This document shows, in pieces, positions 25,753 to 33,921 of a stretch of DNA of 64,000 nt (the stretch's first letter is position 1; every line of letters starts with the position of its first letter). The stretch is from NCBI RefSeq assembly GCF_002899675.1, contig NZ_PKUU01000012.1, positions 62,001 to 126,000 of the forward strand, read 5' to 3'. Under the pieces are notes generated by a model. That model was not told the origin of the DNA. It saw nothing but the letters and a program-made list of their open reading frames with translations, and searched no databases. The stretch is from Clostridium sp. chh4-2 (GTDB lineage Bacteria > Bacillota > Clostridia > Lachnospirales > Lachnospiraceae). The position numbers and the translations under genes were made by a program.

Positions 25753-26955
25753 ATGGAAAGAGCGACAATTGAAGAAGTGATGGGACTGATGCTGCAGGAA
25801 ATTCCTCATGGGATCGAGGAAGAAGTCTCTCTGTTAGACGCCCTTGGCTGTGAGCTGGCAGAAGATCTTTTGTCGCCCATGGACCAGCCTCCATTTCCCA
25901 GGTCTCCGTTAGACGGTTATGCGGTCAGGTCGGAAGATATAAAAGGGGCTTCTAAGGAGTGCCCGGTAATTTTAAATGTAATAAATGAAGTTATGGCCGG
26001 CAGTTATACAGACGCCGTTATAAAAGAAAAAACAGCGGTTAGAATCATGACAGGAGCGCCCATCCCATCCGGTGCGGACTGCATCGTCCGCCAGGAAGAC
26101 ACGGATTATGGAGAAGAACAGGTGAAAGTCTTTGTGGAACACCATGCCTATGAAAATTACTGTTTTCAGGGCGAGGATTTTAAGCAGGGAGACTGCCTTG
26201 CAGAGCGGGGAACCGCGATGGACTCCATCGCCATAGGAATTGCGGCCAGCATGGGAAGGGAGCGGGTTCTTGTATACAGAAAACCGAGAGTGGCCGTATT
26301 TGCCACAGGAGATGAACTGGTGGAGCCGGGAAATCCCCTTGTGCCTGGAAAGATCTATAATTCCAACCTCTATGTGCTGGTGTCCCGGCTGATGGAGCTG
26401 GGTATCCGGCCGGTTATGATGCAGGCGGTGGGCGATGACGAAGAAGTCATGGGAAAAATGATTCAGGCAGCCGCAGCTGAGGCGGATCTGATCATTACCA
26501 CAGGCGGCGTTTCAGTGGGCAAAAAAGATATCATGCATGGGGCCTTAAATGGAATCGGCGCACGCAGACTGTTCTGGGGAATCCGCATGAAGCCGGGAAT
26601 GCCCACCCTGTGTTCTGTTTACGATGATACGCTGATTATCAGCCTGTCAGGAAATCCCTTCGGCGCTGTAGTGAATATGGAAGTGCTGGTGAGGCCTGTA
26701 CTGGCGAAGCTGAGCCATCAGGATGCATTGATACCAAAAGTGGAAGAGGGGATCATGGCAGATTCCTTTTTAAAGGAAAGCAGGGTGAGAAGAATGGTCC
26801 GCGGAGTGATTGACGGCGGGAAAGTGACCCTGCCTAAGGGACTTCATTCCTCAGGCGTTTTAGGGTCTATGATGAGATGTAACTGTCTGATCGACATTCC
26901 GGCCGGAACGAAGAAACTGGTTCCCGGGGACAAGGTGTCGGTGATTCTCTGTTAA
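25753..26955 (+). CDS. moeA: Molybdopterin molybdenumtransferase MoeA
   Basis: This 400-residue cytoplasmic enzyme inserts molybdenum into adenylylated molybdopterin. Family motifs are visible in order: RSPLDGYAVR near residue 52, MTGAPIPSGAD (about 96-106), VAVFATGDELVEPG (about 178-191), ITTGGVSVGKKD and SGNPFGAV (about 297-304). The start has AAAGGAGTAAAA. It overlaps the convergent NusG-II gene by four bases. It would supply cofactor for the molybdopterin oxidoreductase (7684-9843) and the xanthine dehydrogenase (58151-61960) in this same window. No mobA, moaC or mogA is nearby. Confidence 0.92.
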   Translation: MERATIEEVMGLMLQEIPHGIEEEVSLLDALGCELAEDLLSPMDQPPFPRSPLDGYAVRSEDIKGASKECPVILNVINEVMAGSYTDAVIKEKTAVRIMTGAPIPSGADCIVRQEDTDYGEEQVKVFVEHHAYENYCFQGEDFKQGDCLAERGTAMDSIAIGIAASMGRERVLVYRKPRVAVFATGDELVEPGNPLVPGKIYNSNLYVLVSRLMELGIRPVMMQAVGDDEEVMGKMIQAAAAEADLIITTGGVSVGKKDIMHGALNGIGARRLFWGIRMKPGMPTLCSVYDDTLIISLSGNPFGAVVNMEVLVRPVLAKLSHQDALIPKVEEGIMADSFLKESRVRRMVRGVIDGGKVTLPKGLHSSGVLGSMMRCNCLIDIPAGTKKLVPGDKVSVILC

Positions 26956-27299
26956 TTTCCAACGATCCTTACGCTGAACCGGTTTGGAAGGCAGACGATC
27001 ATCTCTGTGCTGTTATGAATTTTACCCTGATGAATACAGACTTTATCAGGACAGGAGGCTTCCGTAACGTAAGCCTCCTTATTTTTTATGACCAGATGGT
27101 TGGTACCTCCGTTATAGCCTTCTATGGTCAGTTCCTGATCCACATTTAAATCCAGGGTTTCCACCACCTTACCGTCCACGCTCACTTCCGCATAGACAGC
27201 CGGTTTTAGTTTAAGTATATAGCTTCCGGCGCTGAATACGGCGGCGGCGGCCAGGATCACTCCAATTAGAATTAAATCTCTTTTTTTCTTTTTATCCAT
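26952..27299 (-). CDS. NusG domain II-containing membrane-anchored protein
   Basis: This 115-residue protein has an N-terminal Lys-rich anchor, one membrane helix (about residues 8-28) and an extracytoplasmic NusG domain II-like fold with the conserved ITEASCPDKVC-type segment (here VTEASCPDKVCIHQGKI). In many Clostridia this family is encoded next to a Gx-type transporter; here the candidate Gx gene is more than 10 kb away (37392). Its function is not established. It has its own promoter (27350-27378) and is convergent with moeA. Confidence 0.85.
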   Translation of the reverse strand: MDKKKKRDLILIGVILAAAAVFSAGSYILKLKPAVYAEVSVDGKVVETLDLNVDQELTIEGYNGGTNHLVIKNKEAYVTEASCPDKVCIHQGKIHNSTEMIVCLPNRFSVRIVGN

Positions 27300-27349
27300 T
27301 TTCGAGTCCTCAATCTGATTGTGCAGTTTATTTTCTCTTTATCCATGGT

Positions 27350-27378
27350 ATTATATCATAAAGAAAAACGTATACCAA
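27350..27378 (-). promoter_or_regulatory. Promoter of the NusG-II gene
   Basis: On the minus strand TTGGTA (27373-27378) and TATAAT (27350-27355) are spaced by 17 bp. The leader is about 40 bases. Confidence 0.7.
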
Positions 27379-27417
27379 GGTGGTATTTGCTTGAAGTTTT
27401 GGCAAAAACGGCGTATT

Positions 27418-27705
27418 GTTACGATTCAAAGCCCCGGTGGTCTCTGCCGTCCGTTCCGGTTTTGGCAGTTTTCAGGAACTTTCCAGTTCCGGTTTCGGAC
27501 ATAAGCGCTTCTAAACGTGCAGGATTTTTCTAAAAACCAAGGGAAATGTCCAAACTCGCTAACACTCAGACAGGTGGACATTTCCCTTGAACGAAAAATT
27601 CTGCGCGTTTAGAATTGCTAATGCCCTGCAAAGTCACAGGAAAGTTCCTGAAAACTGCCAAAACCGGAACGGACGTCAAAGACCACCGGAACTTTGAATC
27701 GTAAC
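27418..27705. repeat. Long palindromic repeat PalA, copy 2
   Basis: This 288-bp palindrome shares ends GTTACGATTCA/TGAATCGTAAC and core motifs TTTCGGACATAAGCGCTTC and AATTGCTAATGCCCTGCAAA with copy 1. Its arms read GGTTTTGGCAGTTTTCAGGA with exact complement, where copy 1 has a different but also self-complementary sequence. An additional central hairpin with arms AAGGGAAATGTCCA/TGGACATTTCCCTT is inserted near 27540-27590. It separates the NusG-II promoter from the two-component operon; the remaining 27706-27779 holds AACTGGCAGTATACC-like symmetry but no gene. Confidence 0.85.
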
Positions 27706-27779
27706 TGCGTATGACTGGTATACTGCCAGTTAATCTTTTTAAATACACAAAAAAGAGTATAGAAAAAGGAGGGGAAAAT

Positions 27780-28442
27780 ATGAAGATTTTAATCGCGGAA
27801 GACGAGCCGGATATGCAGCGGATTATCCGTCTCTACCTGCAAAAGGAAGGATATGAGGTATCTGTTGCGGACAATGGAACCGCTGCGCTTAAAATGGCCT
27901 GCGAAGGAGGGTATGACCTGCTGATTGCGGACTGGATGATGCCGGGGATGAGCGGAATACAGCTTTGCAAAGAGATTCGATCCTGTTCCCTGCCGTTAAA
28001 AATCATTATGCTGACCGCAAAAAGTGAGACGGAAGATGAGATAACGGGGCTCAGCTGCGGGGCGGACGATTACATCCGAAAGCCGTTTGAACCCAGAATT
28101 CTGTTATTGAGGATTAAAAAAATGTTTCAGATGGAAGAGATTCTGAGGTGCGGGGACATCGTTTTAAACGGCAGAACCCAGACCGTATTTGTGGGAAAAG
28201 AGGAAATCCGCCTGACCCAGAAGGAATATCTGCTGCTGGAAGTATTTATGAGAAACCAGGGGATTGTGCTGCAGAGAGAGGTGCTCCTTAACCGGGTATG
28301 GGGAGAAGAATACGATGGGGATGAGAGGACTTTGGATACCCATATCAGACGGCTGAGAGGGAAGATTGGTAGAGAATACATTACCACTTATGTGGGAATG
28401 GGATATAGGATGGATGAACCGGATGAGCAGATTAACCCGTAA
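27780..28442 (+). CDS. OmpR-family response regulator
   Basis: This 220-residue regulator has a receiver domain (phosphoacceptor D51 in LLIADWMMPG, the conserved Thr in MLTAKSE, Lys in RKPFEP) followed by a winged-helix DNA-binding domain (LTQKEYLLLEVF ... VWGEEYDGDERTLDTHIRRLR). I chose the ATG at 27780 because AAAGGAGGGG lies six bases upstream; the frame is open to 27711 without a site. Its coding region overlaps the kinase start. It probably controls the adjacent lipoprotein gene (29901) or cell-envelope genes. Confidence 0.92.
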   Translation: MKILIAEDEPDMQRIIRLYLQKEGYEVSVADNGTAALKMACEGGYDLLIADWMMPGMSGIQLCKEIRSCSLPLKIIMLTAKSETEDEITGLSCGADDYIRKPFEPRILLLRIKKMFQMEEILRCGDIVLNGRTQTVFVGKEEIRLTQKEYLLLEVFMRNQGIVLQREVLLNRVWGEEYDGDERTLDTHIRRLRGKIGREYITTYVGMGYRMDEPDEQINP

Positions 28443-29787
28443 ATTTATTATCAGCCTGTCATTTGTATTTGCCGCAGTGGTTTTACTGTCCTTATTTTTG
28501 AATGAGAATTTTATCCAGCGTTATTTTCTCTATCAGGAAAAACAGGAGATGAGGCGCATCTGCGGGCTGCTGGAGGACTATGACGGGCCTGTGGATGAGG
28601 CGGCCGCTGAGTTGGAAAGCTCGGAAGATGTGGTAATCGCCTGGGTTCAGAATACAGAGGACAATGAGCTGTTAAATGAAAGACTGAGGGAATCATTTCG
28701 CAATAAAGGAATCAGCTTGAAAAAATACTGGCTTTGGGATCAGGATCAGCAGGATGCCATGACGGACGGGCGGAAGATGAGAATCTATAACCAGGAAGGG
28801 CTTCATTACAGCCTGTTGGTCGTATATATGCCGGTGGATTCTTATTTTGTGGCCGTTTCCAAGATCATTCCTTCCATTGACAGGACCATGTCTTTGATTA
28901 ACCAGGTGACCGTCGCCGTATTTGCGGGAGCTCTTGTTATCATGTTCCTGCTGATCTCCGTACTGGTGCAAAAAATTATATCCCCTCTCAGGACAATCGG
29001 GCAAGCCGCCGAATCTATATCGGCCCTGGACTATAAAACCGTGGAAATCCACAGCGGAGACGAACTGGAGGACCTGGCCGGAGCTATCAACCATATGAGC
29101 ATGAAATTAAAAGAGGCCCACGAATCGCTGGAACTTAAAAATGAACAGATGAAAGAGCTGTTAGCCAACGTTTCCCATGATTTAAAGACGCCTGTGGCCC
29201 TGATAAAAGCATATGCCGGCGGAATCAAGGACGGCTTGGACGACGGAACCTTTTTGGATACCATCATCCTGCAGAATAACCGTATGGAAAAGATGATAGA
29301 GCGGCTTATAGATTTGGCGAAAATGCAGAGGCAGCAGGCGGTTAAAAAGCCGGTGGATATCAGCCGGAGCCTGGTGGAGCTGATACGGGATTACCGCCTT
29401 CAGGAGGAATGCAGCCGGGTCAGGTTCGGGTGCGAAGCGGAAGAAGGCCTGACGGTTATGGGCGATGAGGAGGCGGTTGTCATGATTTTGTCAAATCTGC
29501 TGTCCAATGCGGTGAAATACACGGCGGACAAACAGGTTTTTGTAAGTCTGCATAAGACGGAGAGCTGTGTGATTCTGCGTGTGGAAAACAGGATAAATGA
29601 TCCCCGGCAGATCGATTTGCAGCAGATATGGGAACCTTTTGTTGTTGCGGAAAAATCCAGGAATAAGGCGGTGTCCGGCACGGGCCTTGGCCTGGCGATT
29701 GTGAAAGCGGCTGCAGTGCAGAATGGATTCCGATGCGGATGCGGGCTGGAAAATGACCGCATTATATTTACGGTTGAATTTCCGTGA
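28414..29787 (+). CDS. Membrane sensor histidine kinase
   Basis: This kinase is about 457 residues long, with two membrane helices (about 15-35 and 163-187 from the chosen start) flanking an extracytoplasmic sensor domain of about 125 residues. It then has a HAMP-like linker (RTIGQAAESISALDYKTVEI), the phosphoacceptor H255 in NVSHDLKTPVALIKAYAGG and an ATPase domain with N-box LSNLLSNAVKY and G-box GTGLGLAIVKA. The start is uncertain: ATGs at 28414 and 28423 are both inside the regulator gene, and I prefer 28414 because of the AGGA just before it. It forms a pair with the regulator at 27780. Confidence 0.9.
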   Translation: MNRMSRLTRKFIISLSFVFAAVVLLSLFLNENFIQRYFLYQEKQEMRRICGLLEDYDGPVDEAAAELESSEDVVIAWVQNTEDNELLNERLRESFRNKGISLKKYWLWDQDQQDAMTDGRKMRIYNQEGLHYSLLVVYMPVDSYFVAVSKIIPSIDRTMSLINQVTVAVFAGALVIMFLLISVLVQKIISPLRTIGQAAESISALDYKTVEIHSGDELEDLAGAINHMSMKLKEAHESLELKNEQMKELLANVSHDLKTPVALIKAYAGGIKDGLDDGTFLDTIILQNNRMEKMIERLIDLAKMQRQQAVKKPVDISRSLVELIRDYRLQEECSRVRFGCEAEEGLTVMGDEEAVVMILSNLLSNAVKYTADKQVFVSLHKTESCVILRVENRINDPRQIDLQQIWEPFVVAEKSRNKAVSGTGLGLAIVKAAAVQNGFRCGCGLENDRIIFTVEFP

Positions 29788-29900
29788 CAGTTCGGTTAAT
29801 CCTGATTTCATTTTATTTTTGTCATCTTGACGATGTCAAACGGATGTAACATGCCTGTTTTATGATGTGGAATGTAAACAGAAAAAACAGGAGGTTCAAA

Positions 29901-32246
29901 ATGAAAAATTACAGAAAACCGATAAAATGTTCCTGCGTCTGTCTCCTTTCCATGGCTTTGCTGGCCGGATGCGTCCCGGGTGCACAGACCGGAGAAACGC
30001 CCGGGATGCGGCCGGAAACGGATTCTTTGGAAATCCCCGCATCATCCATATCCTATGAAGCAAATCCGGCGGATTTTTCCCTGACCATCAGTGACGGAAC
30101 GGTTTCGGTTCCGGCATCCCTTCCGGGAAAGGAATACAGGACCGCCAATTTTGTGCAGGACGGAGAATCGATGAGCTGGGAATATCCGGATGAAAATATT
30201 TCCGTATCCATTAAACCGGAACTGGATTATCTGCATGTTACCATCGTTTCGGAAAAACCGGAGGATCATCAGTTCCAATGGCCTTATATAGCAGGAGACG
30301 CCTATTATCTGCCTTTTGGGGAAGGAAAACGGATTCCGGCGGATGATCCCGTATGGAACAATTATTTAAAAGGAAATGAATTTTCCGTGTTAGAACAGCT
30401 TTCCATGCCCTTTTGGGCGGCGGTTAACGGAGATTATGCCGTTTTATATATCATGGAAAATCCGTTTTGGAGCAGCTTAGTATTTTCAGAGGAAGACCGG
30501 GTGCAGTTCAGTCTGATCCATGAATATCCGGAGATAGACCCGGAAAAAGAGAGCAGTTTCCGTATCTATCTGACGGACAACAGCCCTGTTTCAGCGGCAA
30601 AGATTTACCGCCGGTATGTAAAGGAACAGGGGCGGTTTATGACGTTGGAGGAAAAAGCGGAGAAGAATCCCAATATCAGAAAGCTGTACGGCGCGCCGCA
30701 AATCTATCTGTGGGGAGAGAACCTGATCGCTCCCGAAGATATTAATTGGCCTGCATTTCGCAGGGCGTTGGATTCTGAGGTGTTAAAGCGGGTGACAAGT
30801 CTGGCGGCAGAAACCGAGAATGGGAAAGAGGCGCTGAAAGCATTTGGGGACATAGCCAATCAGGATTATGTGGGCCAGTATCAGAAGAATATAATATGCC
30901 GGTATTTGAGTGAAATCCTGAAATCAGCGAAGTTTTATGACCCGGAGGTTTTCACCTCCCAGGACGAAACCATGAAAGGCCTTTTAAATAAAGGAATCGA
31001 TGCGCTTGACGAGTCCGGTTTGATTCAGCTGAACAAACACGCGCTGGCGTCCGGCCTTCCTGATGTATTCCGCCCGGCAGAGACGTGGATGGACAGCCAG
31101 ACCACCGGCCTGATTGACGAGATGAAAGCGTCCGGCATTGACCGGGCGTGGATCGGCCTTAACAGCTGGGAACAGGCATATGCGAAACCGGAACTGGTGG
31201 AGCGGGCCGTGGAGAACGGGTATTTAACCGGACCCTACGATTCCTATCATTCCATTCACAAACCGGGAGAGGAGCAGTGGATTACAGCGTCATTTAAAGA
31301 TCATTCTTTATATGAAAATGCCACCGTCCTTTTAAAAAACGGAGAAAAAGCGTCCGGTTTTCAAAATGTAGGACGTAAGCTGAATCCCACTTTATCCCTG
31401 CCTTCCGTAAAACAGAGGGTTGGTGAGATCATGTCGTCTCAAATTCCCTTTAACTCCTGGTTTATTGACTGTGACGCTACCGGAGAAATCTATGATGATT
31501 ACACGCCGGAACACGTTACCACACAGCAGGAGGATTTATCCGCCCGTTTAGAGCGCATGGCCTATATCCGGGATCAGTACGGCATGGTGGTGGGTTCGGA
31601 AGGGGGTAATGATTTTTCCGCTGCCGATATCGCGTTCGCTCATGGGATCGAATTAAAATCTTTTGCCTGGATGGACGAAGATATGAAGAGCAGGAAGGAC
31701 AGCCCGTATTATATTGGAAAGTATTACAATCCGTCCGGCGGGGTGGCGGAACATTTTTCCAAACGGATTCCTGTAAAGGAAGAGTATCGGTCTATTTTCA
31801 TCGATCCCGTATATGACCTTCCGCTTTTTAAGCTGGTCTATAATGATTCCGTTATAACCGGTTACCATTGGGACTGGTCTACCTTTAAAATTATCGGTTC
31901 CGTAAAGGACCGAATGCTGAGAGAAGTATTGTATAACGTTCCGCCTCTCTATCATCTGGACGGGGAAGAGTGGCAGGAGTATAAAAATGAGATTGTGAGC
32001 CATACGAAGGTCTGGTCCGAGTTTGGCAGGCAGGCGGTGACCCGTGAAATGACAGATTTCCGGTATCTTCAGGAAGACGGTTCTGTCCAGATGACCCAAT
32101 ACGGCGCAGGCCTTCGGGCGGTTGCCAATTTTGGCAGCGACGAATATTCTTATGAAGGAGTTAACATTCCCGCCCATTCACTGCTGATGGAAATGAACGG
32201 GGAAGTTTCACTCTATACTCCTGAAATAGGTCAGGCCCATCAATAA
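29901..32246 (+). CDS. Large secreted lipoprotein with glycoside-hydrolase-like TIM barrel (DUF5696/GH101-like)
   Basis: This protein is about 781 residues long and starts with a lipoprotein signal peptide (lipobox LLAGC, C24). The N-terminal 250 residues look beta-rich (ISYEANPADFSLTISDG). From about 260 onward the text resembles a large TIM-barrel glycosidase of the GH101/DUF5696 kind, with the Asp/Glu-rich strand ends WFIDCDATGE and VVGSEGGNDF that would suit catalytic acids, and GPYDSYHSIH between them. It is anchored outside the membrane. GGAGGTTCAAA precedes the chosen ATG, while the frame is open to 29862. It follows a two-component system by about 110 bases. The substrate is not identifiable; mucin or host O-glycans are a guess by family analogy. 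Confidence 0.65.
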   Translation: MKNYRKPIKCSCVCLLSMALLAGCVPGAQTGETPGMRPETDSLEIPASSISYEANPADFSLTISDGTVSVPASLPGKEYRTANFVQDGESMSWEYPDENISVSIKPELDYLHVTIVSEKPEDHQFQWPYIAGDAYYLPFGEGKRIPADDPVWNNYLKGNEFSVLEQLSMPFWAAVNGDYAVLYIMENPFWSSLVFSEEDRVQFSLIHEYPEIDPEKESSFRIYLTDNSPVSAAKIYRRYVKEQGRFMTLEEKAEKNPNIRKLYGAPQIYLWGENLIAPEDINWPAFRRALDSEVLKRVTSLAAETENGKEALKAFGDIANQDYVGQYQKNIICRYLSEILKSAKFYDPEVFTSQDETMKGLLNKGIDALDESGLIQLNKHALASGLPDVFRPAETWMDSQTTGLIDEMKASGIDRAWIGLNSWEQAYAKPELVERAVENGYLTGPYDSYHSIHKPGEEQWITASFKDHSLYENATVLLKNGEKASGFQNVGRKLNPTLSLPSVKQRVGEIMSSQIPFNSWFIDCDATGEIYDDYTPEHVTTQQEDLSARLERMAYIRDQYGMVVGSEGGNDFSAADIAFAHGIELKSFAWMDEDMKSRKDSPYYIGKYYNPSGGVAEHFSKRIPVKEEYRSIFIDPVYDLPLFKLVYNDSVITGYHWDWSTFKIIGSVKDRMLREVLYNVPPLYHLDGEEWQEYKNEIVSHTKVWSEFGRQAVTREMTDFRYLQEDGSVQMTQYGAGLRAVANFGSDEYSYEGVNIPAHSLLMEMNGEVSLYTPEIGQAHQ

Positions 32247-32270
32247 ATAAATGCAAGAGAATGCCAAAGC

Positions 32271-32296
32271 GAAAGGGCTGCCGTCAATGGCAGCCC
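32271..32296 (+). terminator. Hairpin after the lipoprotein gene
   Basis: GGGCTGCC and GGCAGCCC pair around a short loop about 30 bases downstream of the stop. The following TCTGTCTTG is only weakly U-rich, so termination is possible but not certain. Confidence 0.45.
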
Positions 32297-32316
32297 TCTG
32301 TCTTGTGCATTAGTTT

Positions 32317-32462
32317 AAAATATCGTAATTGTTCAGTACCCTCACAATTACGAGCAAAAATCCATACGAAATCGCCTGCGGCGATAGGATTTTTGCCTGC
32401 TTTTCCAAGTTTTATTACGGTCAGCGCAGTAAATGCGCTGACCTACTGAACAGTTACAAAAT
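32317..32462 (-). repeat. Structured intergenic repeat PalD (complete copy)
   Basis: Ends GTAATTGTTCAGTA (32325-32338) and TACTGAACAGTTAC (32444-32457) pair with one G-U. Inside are three hairpins: GCAAAAATCC/GGATTTTTGC (32354-32396) enclosing ATCGCC/GGCGAT, and GTCAGCGCA/TGCGCTGAC (32420-32442). The 5' end can instead fold locally as CGTAATTG/CAATTACG (32324-32352), so two structures compete. The amidohydrolase stop codon is part of the TTGTAACTGTTCAG end. A truncated copy lies at 2548-2578. Confidence 0.75.
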
Positions 32463-33908
32463 ATCATAAGTAATTTCCTCATCGCGTACAAAATCGGGAT
32501 GAATAATACGCGCATAGTGTGCGCCCTGTTCTTTCTTTGCCACAAGGTCATTCATGCAGCGCTCCGTCCATTCAAACGATCTGCGGACGAATTTTTCTTC
32601 ATCCAATTCAGTGAATTCCCCATCTCTGCGGAGCAGCTTCCCGTCGACCATCGTCTCGCTGGTGGTGGTACCCGCACAGTTTCTCAGGAACAGGAAATAG
32701 AGCAGATCCGGTTTTACCCGGGTGAGGGCGGTGCACATCGGAAGCAGATGGGACGCTTTTTTCAAATCAATGGTTATGATGTCGGCCCGTTTTCCCGCCT
32801 CAAGAGTGCCAATCTGATGATCCAGTCCATAAGCCTTGGCGCTTCCCAGCGTGGCCGCGTAAAACGGCTTATGATACGGAAATTCCCGTTCCTCTCTTGG
32901 CATGATCTTATGAAGAATCTGCATCAGCTTCATGGCGGACATAACATCCAGGGAACCGTAATCGCTGCCCAGACCGACGTTGACGCCCATTTTCAGCATA
33001 TAGGGCACGTAGGCGCAGTTGCCGCAATTGGAACCGTTGATATCAGGATTGTGGATGACGGAAGCGCCTGCCTTCGCAATTTGCTCAATCTCATGTTCCC
33101 TTAGCATGGAACCATGGAACAGAACGCTTTTGCTGGTAATCAGGCCTTTTCTCATGTAGTGGGCGAAGGCTCCGCCCTCCTCCTTCCACAGTTCATCCGC
33201 CCGGTCAACCGCATTTTTGAATTCCCAGAAATGGGTGACAAACCGGGTATTGTACTGCTCCGACAGTTCCATAGCCCCGTCCATCAGCCGTTCCAAGCAG
33301 TCCCATAAATCATGAATATGAACGGCCACTGTCATACGGCGGTCAGGATTGTGATAATGTTCGATGCATTCCCTGGTTTTTTCCAGATACTGCTTCCAGT
33401 TAAGATTGTCGGAATCCAGCCGGAACGAGGATGCCATCTGGGGAGCTAGGATTCCGCGGATTCCGCTGTCCTCCATGGCTTCATAGGCGGTGTCGGGCAG
33501 AATCGTACTGTTTTCCACCGTTGTGGTCCCGTGCTTTAACGCATTAATGGCAGAGGTCATGGAGATGTCATACAGGCTTTCACGTGTGAGCCAGCCGTAA
33601 GGGTCATGAATCGTGGTCAGCATATGCTCGGAAATGTGTCCGTAGTCATAGGGAAATGCCCTGGAAATGTTCATGTGGGTATTGCATAAATGGTTATGTC
33701 CGTCCACCAGGCCCGGCATTACAATTTTGTCGCAGCAGTCGATTACCGTGTATGGAGCTTTACCCGGGTGCTGTGCGCGGTATTCGTCCTCCGTTCCTAC
33801 AAAAAGGATTTTGTTGTCCTCCACTGCAACGGATAATCCGCTTTTAATACCGTCTGGCTCCGGCTTTACAAATATGAATTTACAGTTTTTAAATAATGTG
33901 ATTCCCAT
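32454..33908 (-). CDS. Metal-dependent amidohydrolase (TRZ/ATZ, cytosine/guanine deaminase superfamily)
   Basis: This 484-residue cytoplasmic enzyme carries the metal-binding H71/H73 pair in VDGHNHLCNTHM, a further HIHD at about residue 170, a central His in SVLFHGS and the Asp motif GSDYGSLD. These are the features of deaminases and hydrolases acting on ring compounds (guanine deaminase, SsnA, chlorohydrolase types). It is 13 bases downstream of a purine-type NCS2 permease, so the substrate is probably an imported nucleobase or related heterocycle. AAGGAGGGTAAAAAT precedes the ATG. The stop codon TAA lies inside the end of the PalD repeat. Confidence 0.85.
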   Translation of the reverse strand: MGITLFKNCKFIFVKPEPDGIKSGLSVAVEDNKILFVGTEDEYRAQHPGKAPYTVIDCCDKIVMPGLVDGHNHLCNTHMNISRAFPYDYGHISEHMLTTIHDPYGWLTRESLYDISMTSAINALKHGTTTVENSTILPDTAYEAMEDSGIRGILAPQMASSFRLDSDNLNWKQYLEKTRECIEHYHNPDRRMTVAVHIHDLWDCLERLMDGAMELSEQYNTRFVTHFWEFKNAVDRADELWKEEGGAFAHYMRKGLITSKSVLFHGSMLREHEIEQIAKAGASVIHNPDINGSNCGNCAYVPYMLKMGVNVGLGSDYGSLDVMSAMKLMQILHKIMPREEREFPYHKPFYAATLGSAKAYGLDHQIGTLEAGKRADIITIDLKKASHLLPMCTALTRVKPDLLYFLFLRNCAGTTTSETMVDGKLLRRDGEFTELDEEKFVRRSFEWTERCMNDLVAKKEQGAHYARIIHPDFVRDEEITYDIL

Positions 33909-33921
33909 ATTTTTACCCTCC

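Noticed and set aside
27300..27779. Protein genes in the gap before the response regulator
   Set aside because: Short frames here come from the PalA arms and lack ribosome sites.
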